This document shows positions 8,494 to 18,254 of a DNA stretch of 64,000 nt, piece after piece; positions within the stretch are counted from its first letter, which is position 1, and each line of letters starts with the position of its first letter. The translations under genes were made by a program, and so were the position numbers. Under the pieces are notes generated by a model, which had not been told where the DNA came from, did not search any database, and was given only the letters and a program-made list of their open reading frames with translations. The stretch comes from Shewanella sp. OMA3-2 (GTDB lineage Bacteria; Pseudomonadota; Gammaproteobacteria; Enterobacterales; Shewanellaceae), in contig NZ_CP090974.1 of assembly GCF_021513195.1 (NCBI RefSeq), forward strand, positions 3,484,001 through 3,548,000, written 5' to 3'.

Positions 8494-9855
8494 GTGAATC
8501 AACAAAAACCAATACATAACCTCAAGACAATATTAACTTTTATTATACCGTCTCTGATCGGTTTGTTACTTTTTATTGCCCCAATTAGCACTGATAACGG
8601 CTTAACCATACCTATTGCTATCGTTTCTAAGACTTTACAGTCAACAATGGGAAACAGTATTCAACTTATTGTCACTGGTATTGTTATTTTTATGGCCTTA
8701 ATTTCTATTCTGGCCAGATTAGTTAAACCTAAGTTTGTCAGACAAAGTCATTTTTTACATGCCTTGCTTAATGTGTCACTGTTTTGGTTACTAATGCGAG
8801 TGCTTGGCGCTGTATTTATTGGTTTAACCTGCTTTGAAGTCGGCCCTGAAGCCATTATTTCAGGTAATACCGGCAGCCTAGTGTATAACGACCTGCTACC
8901 AGTGCTTTTTTCAGTCTTTGTATTTGCTGGAATGCTATTGCCACTTTTGTTGAATTTTGGGTTACTTGAGTTTTTTGGCACTTTGCTAACAAAAATTATG
9001 CGACCAATATTTAATTTACCCGGACGCAGTGCTGTAGACTGTATCGCCTCCTGGTTAGGCGACGGTAGCGTGGGTATTTTAATGACGTCTAAGCAGTATG
9101 AAACACGCTTTTATACCCAACGAGAAGCCGCGGTTATTGGTACCACGTTTTCGGCAGTATCGATTACCTTTAGCTTAGTGGTGATTTCACAGGTTAAATT
9201 AGAGCACTTATTTGTCCCCTTTTACCTGACAGTCTGCTTAGCAGGCATAGTCGCAGCAATCATAGTGCCTAAGCTCCCGCCACTATCTTGGAAGAAAGAT
9301 AACTATATTGATGAAACTCCTCGTCACCCTGATGATGAGATGCTACCACAAGGTCATGGTGTATTTTCTTGGGGTTATCATCAAGCATTAGCGCGCGCGT
9401 CGCAGGTCACTAGTGTTAAACAAGTGATATTGGATGGGGTTAAAAATGTCGTCGATATGATTTTTGGCATAATACCTGTGGTGATGGCAATTGGCACGAT
9501 GGCATTAATACTGGCTGAGTACACCCCTATATTTGATTATTTAGGCATGCCTTTCATTCCATTACTGGAACTATTACAGATCCCCGATGCTGCTCTGGCC
9601 TCTAAAACTATTGTTGTCGGTTTTGCTGATATGTTTATTCCTTCAATTTTAGCTAGCTCAATTGAGTCAGATCTGACGCGTTTTGTTATTGCAGCTTTAT
9701 CTGTAACTCAATTAATTTATATGAGTGAAGTAGGTGCTCTACTTATTGGCAGTAAAATCCCAGTTAACTTTTTAGAGCTGTTCGTCATCTTCATACTACG
9801 TACTGTAGTGACCCTACCTATTATCGCGTTAATGGGGCATCTCATTTTGTCTTAA
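8494..9855 (+). CDS. YjiH-family membrane protein (nucleoside-recognition Gate domain)
   Basis: A 453-residue polytopic inner-membrane protein of the YjiH family, which contains the nucleoside-recognition (Gate) domain; substrate unknown. About ten hydrophobic segments are visible, starting with FIIPSLIGLLLFIAPIS near residue 20. The central conserved region GRSAVDCIASWLGDGSVG and the later GFADMFIPSILASS are characteristic. The start is GTG, preceded by TAAGGTATAAGAC. The gene stands alone: a large gap precedes it and a terminator follows at once. A possible operator lies about 210 bases upstream. Transport is plausible from the family but the sequence does not name a substrate. Confidence 0.8.
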   Translation: MNQQKPIHNLKTILTFIIPSLIGLLLFIAPISTDNGLTIPIAIVSKTLQSTMGNSIQLIVTGIVIFMALISILARLVKPKFVRQSHFLHALLNVSLFWLLMRVLGAVFIGLTCFEVGPEAIISGNTGSLVYNDLLPVLFSVFVFAGMLLPLLLNFGLLEFFGTLLTKIMRPIFNLPGRSAVDCIASWLGDGSVGILMTSKQYETRFYTQREAAVIGTTFSAVSITFSLVVISQVKLEHLFVPFYLTVCLAGIVAAIIVPKLPPLSWKKDNYIDETPRHPDDEMLPQGHGVFSWGYHQALARASQVTSVKQVILDGVKNVVDMIFGIIPVVMAIGTMALILAEYTPIFDYLGMPFIPLLELLQIPDAALASKTIVVGFADMFIPSILASSIESDLTRFVIAALSVTQLIYMSEVGALLIGSKIPVNFLELFVIFILRTVVTLPIIALMGHLILS

Positions 9856-9874
9856 GGGATTGCTCACTAATAAC

Positions 9875-9898
9875 AAAAGCCGTCTAATGACGGCTTTT
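9875..9898. terminator. Bidirectional terminator between convergent genes
   Basis: Perfect 10-bp stem AAAAGCCGTC / GACGGCTTTT with loop TAAT, 19 bases after the YjiH-type gene and 37 bases from the end of the convergent Mpo1-like gene. The A/T flanks let it work in both directions. The same 24-base element occurs again at 51930-51953. Confidence 0.9.
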
Positions 9899-9935
9899 TG
9901 GTTTTATAATCAGCTAATTATATTTAACGTTCAAC

Positions 9936-10460
9936 CTAAATGGTCCGCTTAGCAGTTTCAATTGCACGGCGTTTATCTCTTGCTATAGGCGTGATTTCAG
10001 CATCTAATTGCTTTTCCCAGCCAAACATAAAATACAGTTCCGCCATTAAAAAAAATGGTCCAATAAGTAACTGATTTAAATCATCCATAAAAGCCGGTTT
10101 AGCTTTTTCATATTTATGACCAATAAATTGAATCACCCAACCCACAACGAATATGGATATGGCTAATATAAAAGGATGAGCAGTATGAACAGCCATTTCA
10201 GAGGTGATTAACACAGGGACAATAAATAACGTTAATCCAATAGCAAGCCTAACATGCAGCTTATAATAATAGCCAAGTACAACCAACATCACCACCATAG
10301 CCGCACTGAACTCGAAGTCACCGTATTGAAACCGTAATGTGCCAAACATCAAAAATGCTGACCAAATGATCATTGGCACCCCTATAAAATGGGTTTGAAT
10401 ATTCTTAGGGTTCAGGTGGACACTTTTATAGGTGGCAAGTTGTTCTACTGCAGATTTCAT
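9936..10460 (-). CDS. Mpo1-like (DUF962) membrane protein
   Basis: A 174-residue protein of the DUF962/Mpo1 family. Yeast Mpo1 is an iron-dependent 2-hydroxy fatty acid dioxygenase of fatty-acid alpha-oxidation; the bacterial homologues are largely uncharacterised. The family pattern is clear: HLNPKNIQTHFIGVP near residue 15, four hydrophobic segments, FIGHKYEKAKPAF in the middle and GPFFLMAELYF after it. The histidines in these motifs are candidate iron ligands. It is a single gene between the sigma-independent terminator at 9875 and the acpS terminator. The enzymatic role is inferred from the family only. Confidence 0.8.
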   Translation of the reverse strand: MKSAVEQLATYKSVHLNPKNIQTHFIGVPMIIWSAFLMFGTLRFQYGDFEFSAAMVVMLVVLGYYYKLHVRLAIGLTLFIVPVLITSEMAVHTAHPFILAISIFVVGWVIQFIGHKYEKAKPAFMDDLNQLLIGPFFLMAELYFMFGWEKQLDAEITPIARDKRRAIETAKRTI

Positions 10461-10527
10461 GTTGAGTCTCTAATGAATATTATTATTTTATTAATTTAAC
10501 GTATCAGCTCTAGTTTGCAAAGCCATT

Positions 10528-10549
10528 AAAAAAGGCGCCTATGCGCCTT
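10528..10549 (-). terminator. Terminator of the lepA-acpS operon
   Basis: On the minus strand the sequence forms stem AAGGCGC / GCGCCTT with loop ATAG, followed by a run of T. It lies about 40 bases after the acpS stop codon and ends the long leftward operon. Confidence 0.85.
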
Positions 10550-10590
10550 AATCAAATGGAGGGTAAGATAAATCAAAAATGGATACTCAA

Positions 10591-10971
10591 TCAACTCTCT
10601 AATACCACAGTTGCCACCGCATAATGTTGTTCATCTGCAATAGTAATAAAGCCATGACGCCCCTTTAATTGCTCCAATCGTACTTTTGCCCCCTCGCTGA
10701 AGGTGACAATAGGGGCACCATTTTGATCACTAGTGATATGAATATGCTGAAATGACACACCACGACCAATCCCTGTCCCTAAGGCTTTAGCTGCAGCTTC
10801 TTTTGCAGCAAAACGTTTTGCCAAAAATCGTTCTGGTATTTTTGATGTGGCATAGATTGCAAATTCTGCTTCTGTGAGCACACGCTTAGCTAACTTGTCG
10901 CCAAGACGTTCACGTTGCTCACGTATGCGCGCAATTTCAACAATATCTGTACCTATGCCAACAATCGCCAT
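10591..10971 (-). CDS. acpS: Holo-[acyl-carrier-protein] synthase
   Basis: AcpS transfers 4'-phosphopantetheine from CoA to the serine of acyl carrier protein, activating it for fatty acid synthesis. The protein is 126 residues, the usual length. The N-terminal motif GIGTDIVEI carries the metal-binding Asp. The second motif, FAAKEAAAKALGTG, carries the conserved Glu and Lys. Its ATG overlaps the pdxJ stop codon (TAATG), so translation is probably coupled. It is the last gene of the leftward operon. Confidence 0.97.
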   Translation of the reverse strand: MAIVGIGTDIVEIARIREQRERLGDKLAKRVLTEAEFAIYATSKIPERFLAKRFAAKEAAAKALGTGIGRGVSFQHIHITSDQNGAPIVTFSEGAKVRLEQLKGRHGFITIADEQHYAVATVVLES

Positions 10972-11708
10972 TACTCGCCTCTACGCCCTTCAAGCATTAA
11001 CTGTTTCATATCACGTACCGCTTTATCCAATCCATCAATGGCTGCGCGCGCAATGACAGCATGGCCAATATTTAACTCATACAGCTCAGGAATAGCGGCT
11101 ATCGGTTTAACATTATGATAATGCAAACCATGGCCAGCATTAACAATTAAACCTTTGCTGTGGGCATAAGTAGCCATATCTGCAATACGTTTTAATTCAT
11201 GGGCTTGCTCTGCATCAGTATGCGCGTCCGCGTAACATCCAGTATGAATTTCAATATAAGGTGCCCCAGATGCGACGGCGGCGTCTATCTGCGTTTTATC
11301 TGCATCGATAAATAATGACACTTTAATACCTTGTGCTGCTAAACGGGTTACCGCTGACGTAATTTTATCTAACTGACCAGCAACATCTAAACCGCCTTCA
11401 GTGGTTAATTCTTCACGCTTTTCTGGTACTAAACAGGCATAAGCCGGTTTAACTTCACAGGCGATAGCAATCATCTCTTCTGTAACCGCAAATTCAAAAT
11501 TCATCCGCGTTTTAAGGGTTTTTGCTAATAAGTACACATCACGGTCTTGAATGTGACGGCGGTCTTCACGTAAATGAATCGTTATTCCATCGGCACCAGC
11601 GTGCTCAGCGACTGCAGCAGCATGAACAGGATCAGGATAATGCGTGCCACGAGCCTGACGTAGTGTGGCAATATGATCGATATTTATACCTAAAAAAATG
11701 GCGCTCAC
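10971..11708 (-). CDS. pdxJ: Pyridoxine 5'-phosphate synthase
   Basis: PdxJ condenses 1-deoxyxylulose 5-phosphate with 3-amino-2-oxopropyl phosphate to make pyridoxine 5'-phosphate, the last ring-forming step of the DXP-dependent vitamin B6 pathway. At 245 residues it matches the family. It begins with [17 protein letters not shown], containing the conserved His, and has the HLREDRRHI loop and [11 protein letters not shown] near the C-terminus. It overlaps acpS by one base, but 188 noncoding bases separate it from recO upstream. Confidence 0.97.
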   Translation of the reverse strand: MSAIFLGINIDHIATLRQARGTHYPDPVHAAAVAEHAGADGITIHLREDRRHIQDRDVYLLAKTLKTRMNFEFAVTEEMIAIACEVKPAYACLVPEKREELTTEGGLDVAGQLDKITSAVTRLAAQGIKVSLFIDADKTQIDAAVASGAPYIEIHTGCYADAHTDAEQAHELKRIADMATYAHSKGLIVNAGHGLHYHNVKPIAAIPELYELNIGHAVIARAAIDGLDKAVRDMKQLMLEGRRGE

Positions 11709-11896
11709 GGTCGATTCCTTATCATGATGATAATAAAATTATAGTATGGCTATTGTACTGAGAATACTGCGTAAATTCGAGATTATTATCTGCATTAGAC
11801 TCAGGAGAACCCTGTTAGTTTTTCAGGATAACTTTGGATAACACTTTTTAAAAATAAAACGCTTTACGACTTATTCGTTACCAAAGGCGTCTAAGG

Positions 11897-12613
11897 TTAA
11901 GGTTTGACGAACAATTGACGGCTTAATAGTGGTTTAGTGCCTAATAGAGGCGTGAGTAAAAAGCGCATTAAGCCTTTGGCACTATTAAGATGCTCTGCTG
12001 ATAATTGCTCATTTTGCAGTGCAATTAACATGGCCCCAGGCACGACACTTCGACTGTGACTAAACACCCCCACACTCTGTTGCAGCACAGGAATAAAACC
12101 GCAATCTGCCTCTAATCGATAAGTACTTGTCGCGTCAATCGTATTACCATCCACATCATATTGCAGTGAAGGTAATGCCCCGAGTTCAAGTAGTAATGCT
12201 TTTTCAAAAAAACGTAAATGGCTGGAGCAAAATGACTCTGCTAGGGAGATCAAACTGCGATGATAAGCTATAAATAAGAGCTCTGCTTGATGATCCACGG
12301 TTAACAGGCGCACCAACAATTCATTCAAATAAAAACCTGAATATAGGCTATTTCCACTGAGCGGAATAGCAGGTGCTGCGGCTTCAATGTGAGTCACGGT
12401 TTTTAAAGAAAGATTTTTAGCTTCTGATTGGGCACTAAATTGAATAATGAGCGGTTGAAACGGTTGTAGTATTGATTTAATTGAACGTTTACCGCTGCCT
12501 GTTCGGGCAATGGCATCAACACGCCCGACACCATCAACCAGCAGATTAACGATCACACTGGACTCGCGATAAGCCCTGTGATGTAGCACATAGCCACGTT
12601 TCATCGCGGCCAT
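11897..12613 (-). CDS. recO: DNA repair protein RecO
   Basis: RecO works with RecR and RecF to load RecA onto SSB-coated single-stranded DNA in gap repair, and it anneals complementary strands. This copy has 238 residues, close to the E. coli length. The N-terminal OB-fold region is recognisable (RGYVLHHRAYRESSVIV, then GRVDAIARTGSGKRS), followed by LYSGFYLNELLVRLL, a hallmark of the family. The usual zinc cysteines are absent, as in many gammaproteobacterial RecO proteins. It lies 33 bases after era. Confidence 0.95.
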   Translation of the reverse strand: MAAMKRGYVLHHRAYRESSVIVNLLVDGVGRVDAIARTGSGKRSIKSILQPFQPLIIQFSAQSEAKNLSLKTVTHIEAAAPAIPLSGNSLYSGFYLNELLVRLLTVDHQAELLFIAYHRSLISLAESFCSSHLRFFEKALLLELGALPSLQYDVDGNTIDATSTYRLEADCGFIPVLQQSVGVFSHSRSVVPGAMLIALQNEQLSAEHLNSAKGLMRFLLTPLLGTKPLLSRQLFVKP

Positions 12614-12646
12614 GTCAGTGTGTCTAGCATGACAGAAACAATATTG

Positions 12647-13660
12647 TTAATCGTCGCCATAACCTAAACTGCGCAGTGCACGTTCATCATCAGCCCAACC
12701 AGATTTCACTTTCACCCAGACTTCAAGAAACACTTTATTATCAAACAGAGTTTCCATGTCTAAACGGGCTTGGGTGGCAATGGTACGAATTCGTTCACCT
12801 TTATTACCAATCACCATGCGTTTTTGGCCTTCACGTTCAACTAAAATTAACGCATTTATCTGATAAACACCGTTTTCCATCATCTTAAATTGTTCAATTT
12901 CAACGGTACAATCATAGGGCAATTCATCACCTAAAAAGCGCATAAGCTTTTCACGTACAATTTCAGATGCCATAAATCGCTGTGAGCGATCCGTCACATA
13001 ATCTTCAGGAAAGTAAAATGGCGCTGTGGGTAATGACGTCTGAGCTAGCTCCAATATACGTTGTACATTAGTGCCTTTGTTGGCTGAGATTGGCAATATG
13101 TCATCAAAATTAAACTTTTTGCCTAACTCTTCTAAATAAGGAAATAACGATTCCTTATCTTTAATGTTATCCACTTTATTGATAGCCAGAACAATTCTAC
13201 GGCCGTCATTGTGGTGCTTTATTTTTTGCAGCACCATTTCATCATCCGCGGTCCATATCATGGCATCAACAACGAACACCACCATGCACACATCAGCTAA
13301 CGAACTGGCTGCTGCGCGGTTCATTAAACGGTTAATGGCACGCTTTTCTTCAATATGCAGGCCAGGCGTATCAATGAAGACGATTTGTTTTGGACCATCG
13401 CTATGAATACCCATAATTCGATGACGGGTAGTTTGTGGCTTTTTAGAGGTAATACTGACCTTTTGGCCGAGTAATTTATTCAGCAGAGTCGACTTGCCCA
13501 CATTAGGGCGACCAACAATGGCAACCATACCGCAGTAAGTCACATCATATTGAGCTGTGGCTTGTGGCGCGGCAAGGTTCATCCTTGACAATAATTCATT
13601 TAAGCTTGGCTCTTGTGTTGCCTCAGCTTGTTGACTTGGCAAGTCAGTTTTTTTGGTCAT
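12647..13660 (-). CDS. era: GTPase Era, 16S rRNA maturation factor
   Basis: Era is an essential GTPase that binds the 3' end of 16S rRNA and helps assemble the 30S subunit. The GTP motifs are G1 [10 protein letters not shown]3 DTPG and G4 NKVD. A C-terminal KH domain includes [13 protein letters not shown]. The protein is 337 residues, about 35 longer than E. coli Era. The excess is a hydrophilic, Gln/Ala-rich N-terminal extension before the G domain. Its ATG overlaps the rnc stop codon in an ATGA arrangement, so the two are translationally coupled. Confidence 0.97.
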   Translation of the reverse strand: MTKKTDLPSQQAEATQEPSLNELLSRMNLAAPQATAQYDVTYCGMVAIVGRPNVGKSTLLNKLLGQKVSITSKKPQTTRHRIMGIHSDGPKQIVFIDTPGLHIEEKRAINRLMNRAAASSLADVCMVVFVVDAMIWTADDEMVLQKIKHHNDGRRIVLAINKVDNIKDKESLFPYLEELGKKFNFDDILPISANKGTNVQRILELAQTSLPTAPFYFPEDYVTDRSQRFMASEIVREKLMRFLGDELPYDCTVEIEQFKMMENGVYQINALILVEREGQKRMVIGNKGERIRTIATQARLDMETLFDNKVFLEVWVKVKSGWADDERALRSLGYGDD

Positions 13661-14337
13661 TTATTCAGTAACTCCAACACCTGAGCAGCCGCTAGCTGTT
13701 CAGCTTTTCTTCTTGAACTTGCCACGCCGGTAACGACATTGGCTAAGTCCGTAATACGACATTCAACCGTAAAGGTTTGATCGTGGGCTTCACCTTCTAC
13801 TTTGACAACTTGGTAGTCAGGTAAAGGCTTCTTAAAACCTTGAAGATGTTCTTGTAGAATCGTTTTAGGATCTTTTTGGTTAATACCTGGCTTAATATTG
13901 ACTAAGCGCTGTTTATACCAGTTTAGTAATAAGCTGCGACAAGCATCTATGTTAGCGTCAAGATATACCGCGCCAATGATGGCTTCAACGGCATCGGCTA
14001 AAATTGACTCTCGACGAAAACCGCCACTTTTAAGCTCCCCTGGCCCTAGATATAAATAATCACCCAGTTTAAATTCTTGGGCGATAATGGTCAAAGTGTC
14101 GCCTTTTACCAAGGTTGCGCGCATGCGGCTTAAATCGCCTTCTGTCGCTTTAGGAAACTGATGATATAAGGCATCAGAGATAATAATCGACAAAATGGAA
14201 TCGCCTAAAAACTCTAAGCGCTCATTATGTTTGTTCGCTGCACTTCGATGGGTTAATGCCTGAATTAATAAGTTAATATCGTTAAATTCATAACCTATTG
14301 TGCGACACAGTCTAGGCAGATTTTTAATCGGTTCCAT
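13657..14337 (-). CDS. rnc: Ribonuclease III
   Basis: RNase III cleaves double-stranded RNA, including the rRNA precursor and many regulatory RNAs. The protein is 226 residues, the same as E. coli. The catalytic signature is [13 protein letters not shown] near residue 39. Further acidic residues come from the [14 protein letters not shown] region, and a C-terminal double-stranded RNA-binding domain carries the usual [12 protein letters not shown] helix. It overlaps lepB by one base (TAATG) and era by four (ATGA). Confidence 0.97.
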   Translation of the reverse strand: MEPIKNLPRLCRTIGYEFNDINLLIQALTHRSAANKHNERLEFLGDSILSIIISDALYHQFPKATEGDLSRMRATLVKGDTLTIIAQEFKLGDYLYLGPGELKSGGFRRESILADAVEAIIGAVYLDANIDACRSLLLNWYKQRLVNIKPGINQKDPKTILQEHLQGFKKPLPDYQVVKVEGEAHDQTFTVECRITDLANVVTGVASSRRKAEQLAAAQVLELLNK

Positions 14338-15251
14338 TACTTTATTCCACCAGTGCGCTCAAAACGCACACCACTTGGTACCCATGTTGGTAATAACCCA
14401 CTTGCATCACGGTCAAATTCAAAGCTGATCCAGATTGCTACAGCCTTTCCAACCAGATTTTCTTCAGGAACAAAACCCCAAAAACGACTGTCGGTACTGT
14501 TATCACGGTTATCGCCCATGGCAAAGTATTGCCCTTCTGGCACAATAAACTCACCCATTTGAGTGCCTGATTGCTGATAAAAATGTTGTCTGAAATCTGG
14601 ACGTGAAGGATTAACTAAAATGTCGTGTTCAAGGTCATCGGTAATCTCCGTATAACGGGTTAACGGAACTCCCTCAAAGGTAAATTCACCACGATTCACT
14701 TCCACATGTGCAATGCTGATAGCATCAGGGCAAACGTTATCGCTACTGCATTTAGGCTGAATAGTTAATTGTTTATTAGTGTAAGTCACTTTGTCGCCAG
14801 GTAAACCCACTACACGTTTAATATAGTCAATTTTTGTGTTTTCAGGATATTTAAACACAAATACATCACCACGCTCCGGCTCTCCGGTTTCAATCAATTT
14901 GGTGCGCCATACAGGATCGCGTAATCCATAGCTGAACTTTTCAACTAAGATAAAATCCCCCACTAGTAGTGTTGGCATCATAGAGCCAGATGGTATTTGA
15001 AAGGGTTCATAGATAAATGATCGCAGGATCATCACAAACGCGATGACAGGAAAAATTGAATGCGCGGTTTCAACCACCACAGGTTCACGAATAATTTTGT
15101 CAATCGCTTCTTCACTAAGCTGTTGTGAGCCAGACTGAGCTATGGCGAGTTTTTCTTTGCGTTTAGGCGCAAAAAATAACACATCAATAAGCCAAATCAG
15201 ACCACTGATAAGGGTGACTAGCACGAGAATGGTAGAAAAATAAGCTGCCAT
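14337..15251 (-). CDS. lepB: Signal peptidase I
   Basis: LepB cleaves signal peptides from exported proteins on the periplasmic face of the inner membrane. The protein has 304 residues from the start chosen here. Two N-terminal membrane segments come first. The nucleophile motif is [11 protein letters not shown] (Ser), the general-base motif is [13 protein letters not shown] (Lys), and the family box [14 protein letters not shown] lies near the C-terminus. A longer frame begins at 15320, but the ATG at 15251 has an excellent AGGAG about 10 bases upstream and is immediately followed by the first membrane segment. It is cotranscribed with lepA and rnc. Confidence 0.95.
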   Translation of the reverse strand: MAAYFSTILVLVTLISGLIWLIDVLFFAPKRKEKLAIAQSGSQQLSEEAIDKIIREPVVVETAHSIFPVIAFVMILRSFIYEPFQIPSGSMMPTLLVGDFILVEKFSYGLRDPVWRTKLIETGEPERGDVFVFKYPENTKIDYIKRVVGLPGDKVTYTNKQLTIQPKCSSDNVCPDAISIAHVEVNRGEFTFEGVPLTRYTEITDDLEHDILVNPSRPDFRQHFYQQSGTQMGEFIVPEGQYFAMGDNRDNSTDSRFWGFVPEENLVGKAVAIWISFEFDRDASGLLPTWVPSGVRFERTGGIK

Positions 15252-15426
15252 TACTGATAGAACTCCTAAAATAAGTCTTACACTTTGAACATTATTATCA
15301 ACACAAACAGTGTAAGCCATTTTTAACGACTCAATACTGAAATCATTTTGCAGATAAGTTAGATTTATTATAACGATAACGCCGCTTAATGCGGCGTTAT
15401 CTTTGAAGCTTCTGGGTTAATTATGA

Positions 15427-17229
15427 TTAATCATTTAACTTCAAAACTGCTAAGAATGCCTCTTGTGGCACCTCAACATTACCCACTTGCTTCATTCGTT
15501 TTTTACCTTCTTTCTGCTTGTTTAGTAGCTTCTTCTTACGCGATACGTCACCACCGTAACACTTAGCGGTTACGTCTTTACGCAATGCTTTAATCGTCGC
15601 TCGCGCAACAATTTGACTACCAATAGCCGCTTGAATCGCAATATCAAACATCTGCCTAGGAATAAGCTCTTTCATCTTCTCAACCAATGCCAGGCCGCGA
15701 TGACGAATGTTTGAACGGTGAATAATCATCGCCAAGGCATCAACACGGTCGCTATTAATTAAAATATCAAGACGTACCATGTCAGCGGGATCAAAACGAA
15801 TAAAGTTATATTCAAGTGACGCATAACCACGGCTAGTCGATTTTAAGCGGTCAAAGAAATCCATCACCACTTCAGCCATCGGCAAGTGATAAGTCACTGC
15901 AACTTGGTTGCCGTGATAAACCATATTGGTTTGCATGCCGCGCTTATCAATACATAGGGTAATAACATTACCTAAGTATTCTTTTGGCACTAGAATATTA
16001 GCTTCTACAATCGGTTCACGAATTTCGGTCACATTGTTAAGTGGCGGTAGATCCGATGGATTATCAACATAGATAACTTCACCACTGGTCATTTCAACTT
16101 CATACACCACGGTTGGTGCTGTGGTGATTAAATCAAGATTGTATTCACGCTCTAAACGCTCTTGCACGATTTCCATGTGCAACAAACCAAGGTATCCAAT
16201 GCGGAAACCAAAGCCAAGTGCACCTGAGGTTTCTGGTTCAAAAAACAATGAGGCATCGTTTAATGATAACTTATTCAACGCGTCACGAAAGTTTTCGTAT
16301 TCGTCTGTTGAAATAGGGAAAACACCGGCATAAACCTGTGGTTTTACTTTTTTAAACCCAGGTAATGGCAACTCAGCGCCATGCTTAGCATGTGTTAACG
16401 TATCCCCAACTGGCGCACCATGGATCTCTTTAATACCGGAGATAACATAACCGACTTCACCAGCTTTTAATTCTGCAGTATCTTTCTCTTTCGGGGTAAA
16501 AATACCCACGCGATCTGCGTTGTAATTTATGCCAGTAGACATAACCTTAAACTTATCGCCTTTCTTTAATACGCCGTGTTTAATGCGCACTAATGACACA
16601 ACGCCTAAGTAAGCATCGAACCAAGAGTCGATAATAAGTGCCTGTAAAGGACCATCGATATTACCTTGCGGTGGTGGAATTTTGGCAATAATCTCTTCAA
16701 GTACATCTTGAATGCCTACACCGGTTTTTGCTGAACAGCGCACAGCATCCATGGCATCGATACCCACGATATCTTCGATTTCTGCCGCCACTCTATCTGG
16801 CTCAGCTTGTGGTAAGTCAATTTTGTTCAATACGGGTACAACGTCTAGATTCATCTCTAAGGCGGTGTAACAGTTTGCTAATGTTTGCGCTTCAACACCT
16901 TGACCCGCATCAACCACTAATAGCGCGCCTTCACAAGCGGCAAGAGATCGAGAGACTTCATATGAAAAGTCAACGTGGCCAGGCGTATCAATAAAGTTTA
17001 ACTGATAGGTGTTTCCATCTTTGGCTGTATAGTCCAAGGTCACGCTTTGGGCTTTAATGGTAATGCCACGCTCACGTTCAATGTCCATTGAATCAAGAAC
17101 CTGAGCAGCCATTTCGCGGTCACTTAAGCCGCCACAAACCTGGATAAGACGATCAGATAAGGTGGATTTGCCATGGTCGATATGGGCAATAATTGAGAAA
17201 TTACGTATGTGATTCATTTTACTGGACAT
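15427..17229 (-). CDS. lepA: Elongation factor 4 (LepA)
   Basis: EF4 is a ribosome-dependent GTPase that resembles EF-G and affects initiation and elongation under stress. At 600 residues it is the standard size. The G1 motif is AHIDHGKST, the effector region [10 protein letters not shown]3 DTPGHVDF and G4 NKIDLP. The LepA-specific C-terminal domain ends [21 protein letters not shown] second ATG four codons in ([10 protein letters not shown]) matches the E. coli start better, but AAAGG is positioned for the first ATG. It heads the operon that continues through lepB. Confidence 0.97.
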   Translation of the reverse strand: MSSKMNHIRNFSIIAHIDHGKSTLSDRLIQVCGGLSDREMAAQVLDSMDIERERGITIKAQSVTLDYTAKDGNTYQLNFIDTPGHVDFSYEVSRSLAACEGALLVVDAGQGVEAQTLANCYTALEMNLDVVPVLNKIDLPQAEPDRVAAEIEDIVGIDAMDAVRCSAKTGVGIQDVLEEIIAKIPPPQGNIDGPLQALIIDSWFDAYLGVVSLVRIKHGVLKKGDKFKVMSTGINYNADRVGIFTPKEKDTAELKAGEVGYVISGIKEIHGAPVGDTLTHAKHGAELPLPGFKKVKPQVYAGVFPISTDEYENFRDALNKLSLNDASLFFEPETSGALGFGFRIGYLGLLHMEIVQERLEREYNLDLITTAPTVVYEVEMTSGEVIYVDNPSDLPPLNNVTEIREPIVEANILVPKEYLGNVITLCIDKRGMQTNMVYHGNQVAVTYHLPMAEVVMDFFDRLKSTSRGYASLEYNFIRFDPADMVRLDILINSDRVDALAMIIHRSNIRHRGLALVEKMKELIPRQMFDIAIQAAIGSQIVARATIKALRKDVTAKCYGGDVSRKKKLLNKQKEGKKRMKQVGNVEVPQEAFLAVLKLND

Positions 17230-17261
17230 TTTAGCCTTTCAAAAATAGCGTATCTGTTATT

Positions 17262-17283
17262 TTGTACACAAGCTTGTACACAA
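17262..17283. repeat. Tandem direct repeat TTGTACACAA in the lepA leader
   Basis: TTGTACACAA occurs twice, at 17262-17271 and 17274-17283, a 12-base period. The overlap creates a palindrome ACAAGCTTGT between two TGTACA palindromes. It lies 33 bases before the lepA start, inside the expected 5' leader. It could be an operator or an RNA element; nothing in the sequence decides. Confidence 0.5.
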
Positions 17284-17354
17284 TTAAAAAAGTAACACCT
17301 TTTCTTGTTTACCGTTTTGATCTAATGATTAGTTAACAACTAGGTTTGCGCGGC

Positions 17355-17383
17355 ATTATATATGCTTTGTTTCCCCCGCGCAA
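17355..17383 (-). promoter_or_regulatory. Sigma-70-like promoter for lepA
   Basis: On the minus strand, TTGCGC (17378-17383) and a perfect TATAAT (17355-17360) are 17 bases apart. They lie 126 bases upstream of lepA. A 9-bp inverted repeat TTTGCGCGG / CCGCGCAAA encloses the pair, so the -35 box sits in one arm. Confidence 0.55.
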
Positions 17384-17690
17384 AATATCCGAGCTTGCGG
17401 TAACTTTTATTCGTGGTTTAATTTGTATTGTGATTAGCAAATACTAATTGCTTACTGATAGGAAAGACTATCTGTATTCCGTAACTTTCATGCGATAGGT
17501 ATTAAACAAAGTGCATGGCTGAGATAGTAAACTCAAGAATTAAACTCGTGCTAGAACGGTATCTAGACTCTTATTGGTGAGAGGTTCACTCAATGAATCA
17601 TGGTAGCCCATGCGAGAATCAGATTCATCATTGATGTTTAAATGAAGCGAGAAATAACGCTAATTGAGATAGTGAAAGAAGCGTAAATCA

Positions 17691-18227
17691 TTAAACTTGG
17701 CGGAATAAACCCACTTGCTGACCTAGATTACTAATAATCACTGGTTGAGCATCGGCTTCAATTCGATGGGCAAAATACTTACCTATTCGCCAACTTAATG
17801 CCCCCCCTATTAATGCCATCAACATGGCACAGTTATTAGTATCAAGTGCTAAACCGAGTCCTAATAAATGACCCAAAGCGGCAAAGGTAAATAGCCCTAA
17901 TAAAGGAAGAAGATACACTAGTGCAGCAGCCTTAATAATGACACTTTCTGGTAAGCCAAGTTTGAGCATATCGCCTTGTTGATAGGATTTATCACTGGCA
18001 ATAGCAAAACGTTGAGTTTTTACAGAAAAGGCTTTAGCGACTGCTGATGTACCGCAACTTTCACTGCTACTACAATGGTTACATGCGCTTTTTAGTTCAA
18101 CCTCAACCATAACCCAACCAGATTGATGCTCTACTACGCGCGCGAGTTCCTCCATCAAGTCACTAGACGCTTGCGAGTCATGTTGAGGCGTTTTCGGTTG
18201 AGCCTTAGAAGTATCTGGCATAATCAT
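17691..18227 (-). CDS. rseC: RseC/MucC family regulator of sigma-E and redox
   Basis: RseC is an inner-membrane protein encoded at the end of many rpoE operons; it modulates sigma-E activity and is linked to SoxR reduction. The product shows a cysteine cluster SACNHCSSSESCG in the N-terminal part, two hydrophobic segments (AALVYLLPLLGLF and a second near residue 130) and a short C-terminal tail ending PVIISNLGQQVGLF. It is 178 residues from the first ATG. The family normally begins at MEELARVV (base 18155), so the first 24 polar residues may not be translated. Neither start has a good Shine-Dalgarno sequence. Confidence 0.88.
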   Translation of the reverse strand: MIMPDTSKAQPKTPQHDSQASSDLMEELARVVEHQSGWVMVEVELKSACNHCSSSESCGTSAVAKAFSVKTQRFAIASDKSYQQGDMLKLGLPESVIIKAAALVYLLPLLGLFTFAALGHLLGLGLALDTNNCAMLMALIGGALSWRIGKYFAHRIEADAQPVIISNLGQQVGLFRQV

Positions 18228-18254
18228 TGATATCTATTGATAAGGTTTAATCAC

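Larger units (their letters stand above)
17230..17690. other. Intergenic region with lepA leader
   Basis: About 460 bases separate lepA from the end of rseC; both read leftward. The lepA-proximal part holds a tandem direct repeat (17262-17283) and a promoter-like pair (17355-17383). The remaining 300 bases next to rseC hold no open frame of note. No clear terminator for the rpoE operon was seen. Confidence 0.45.
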
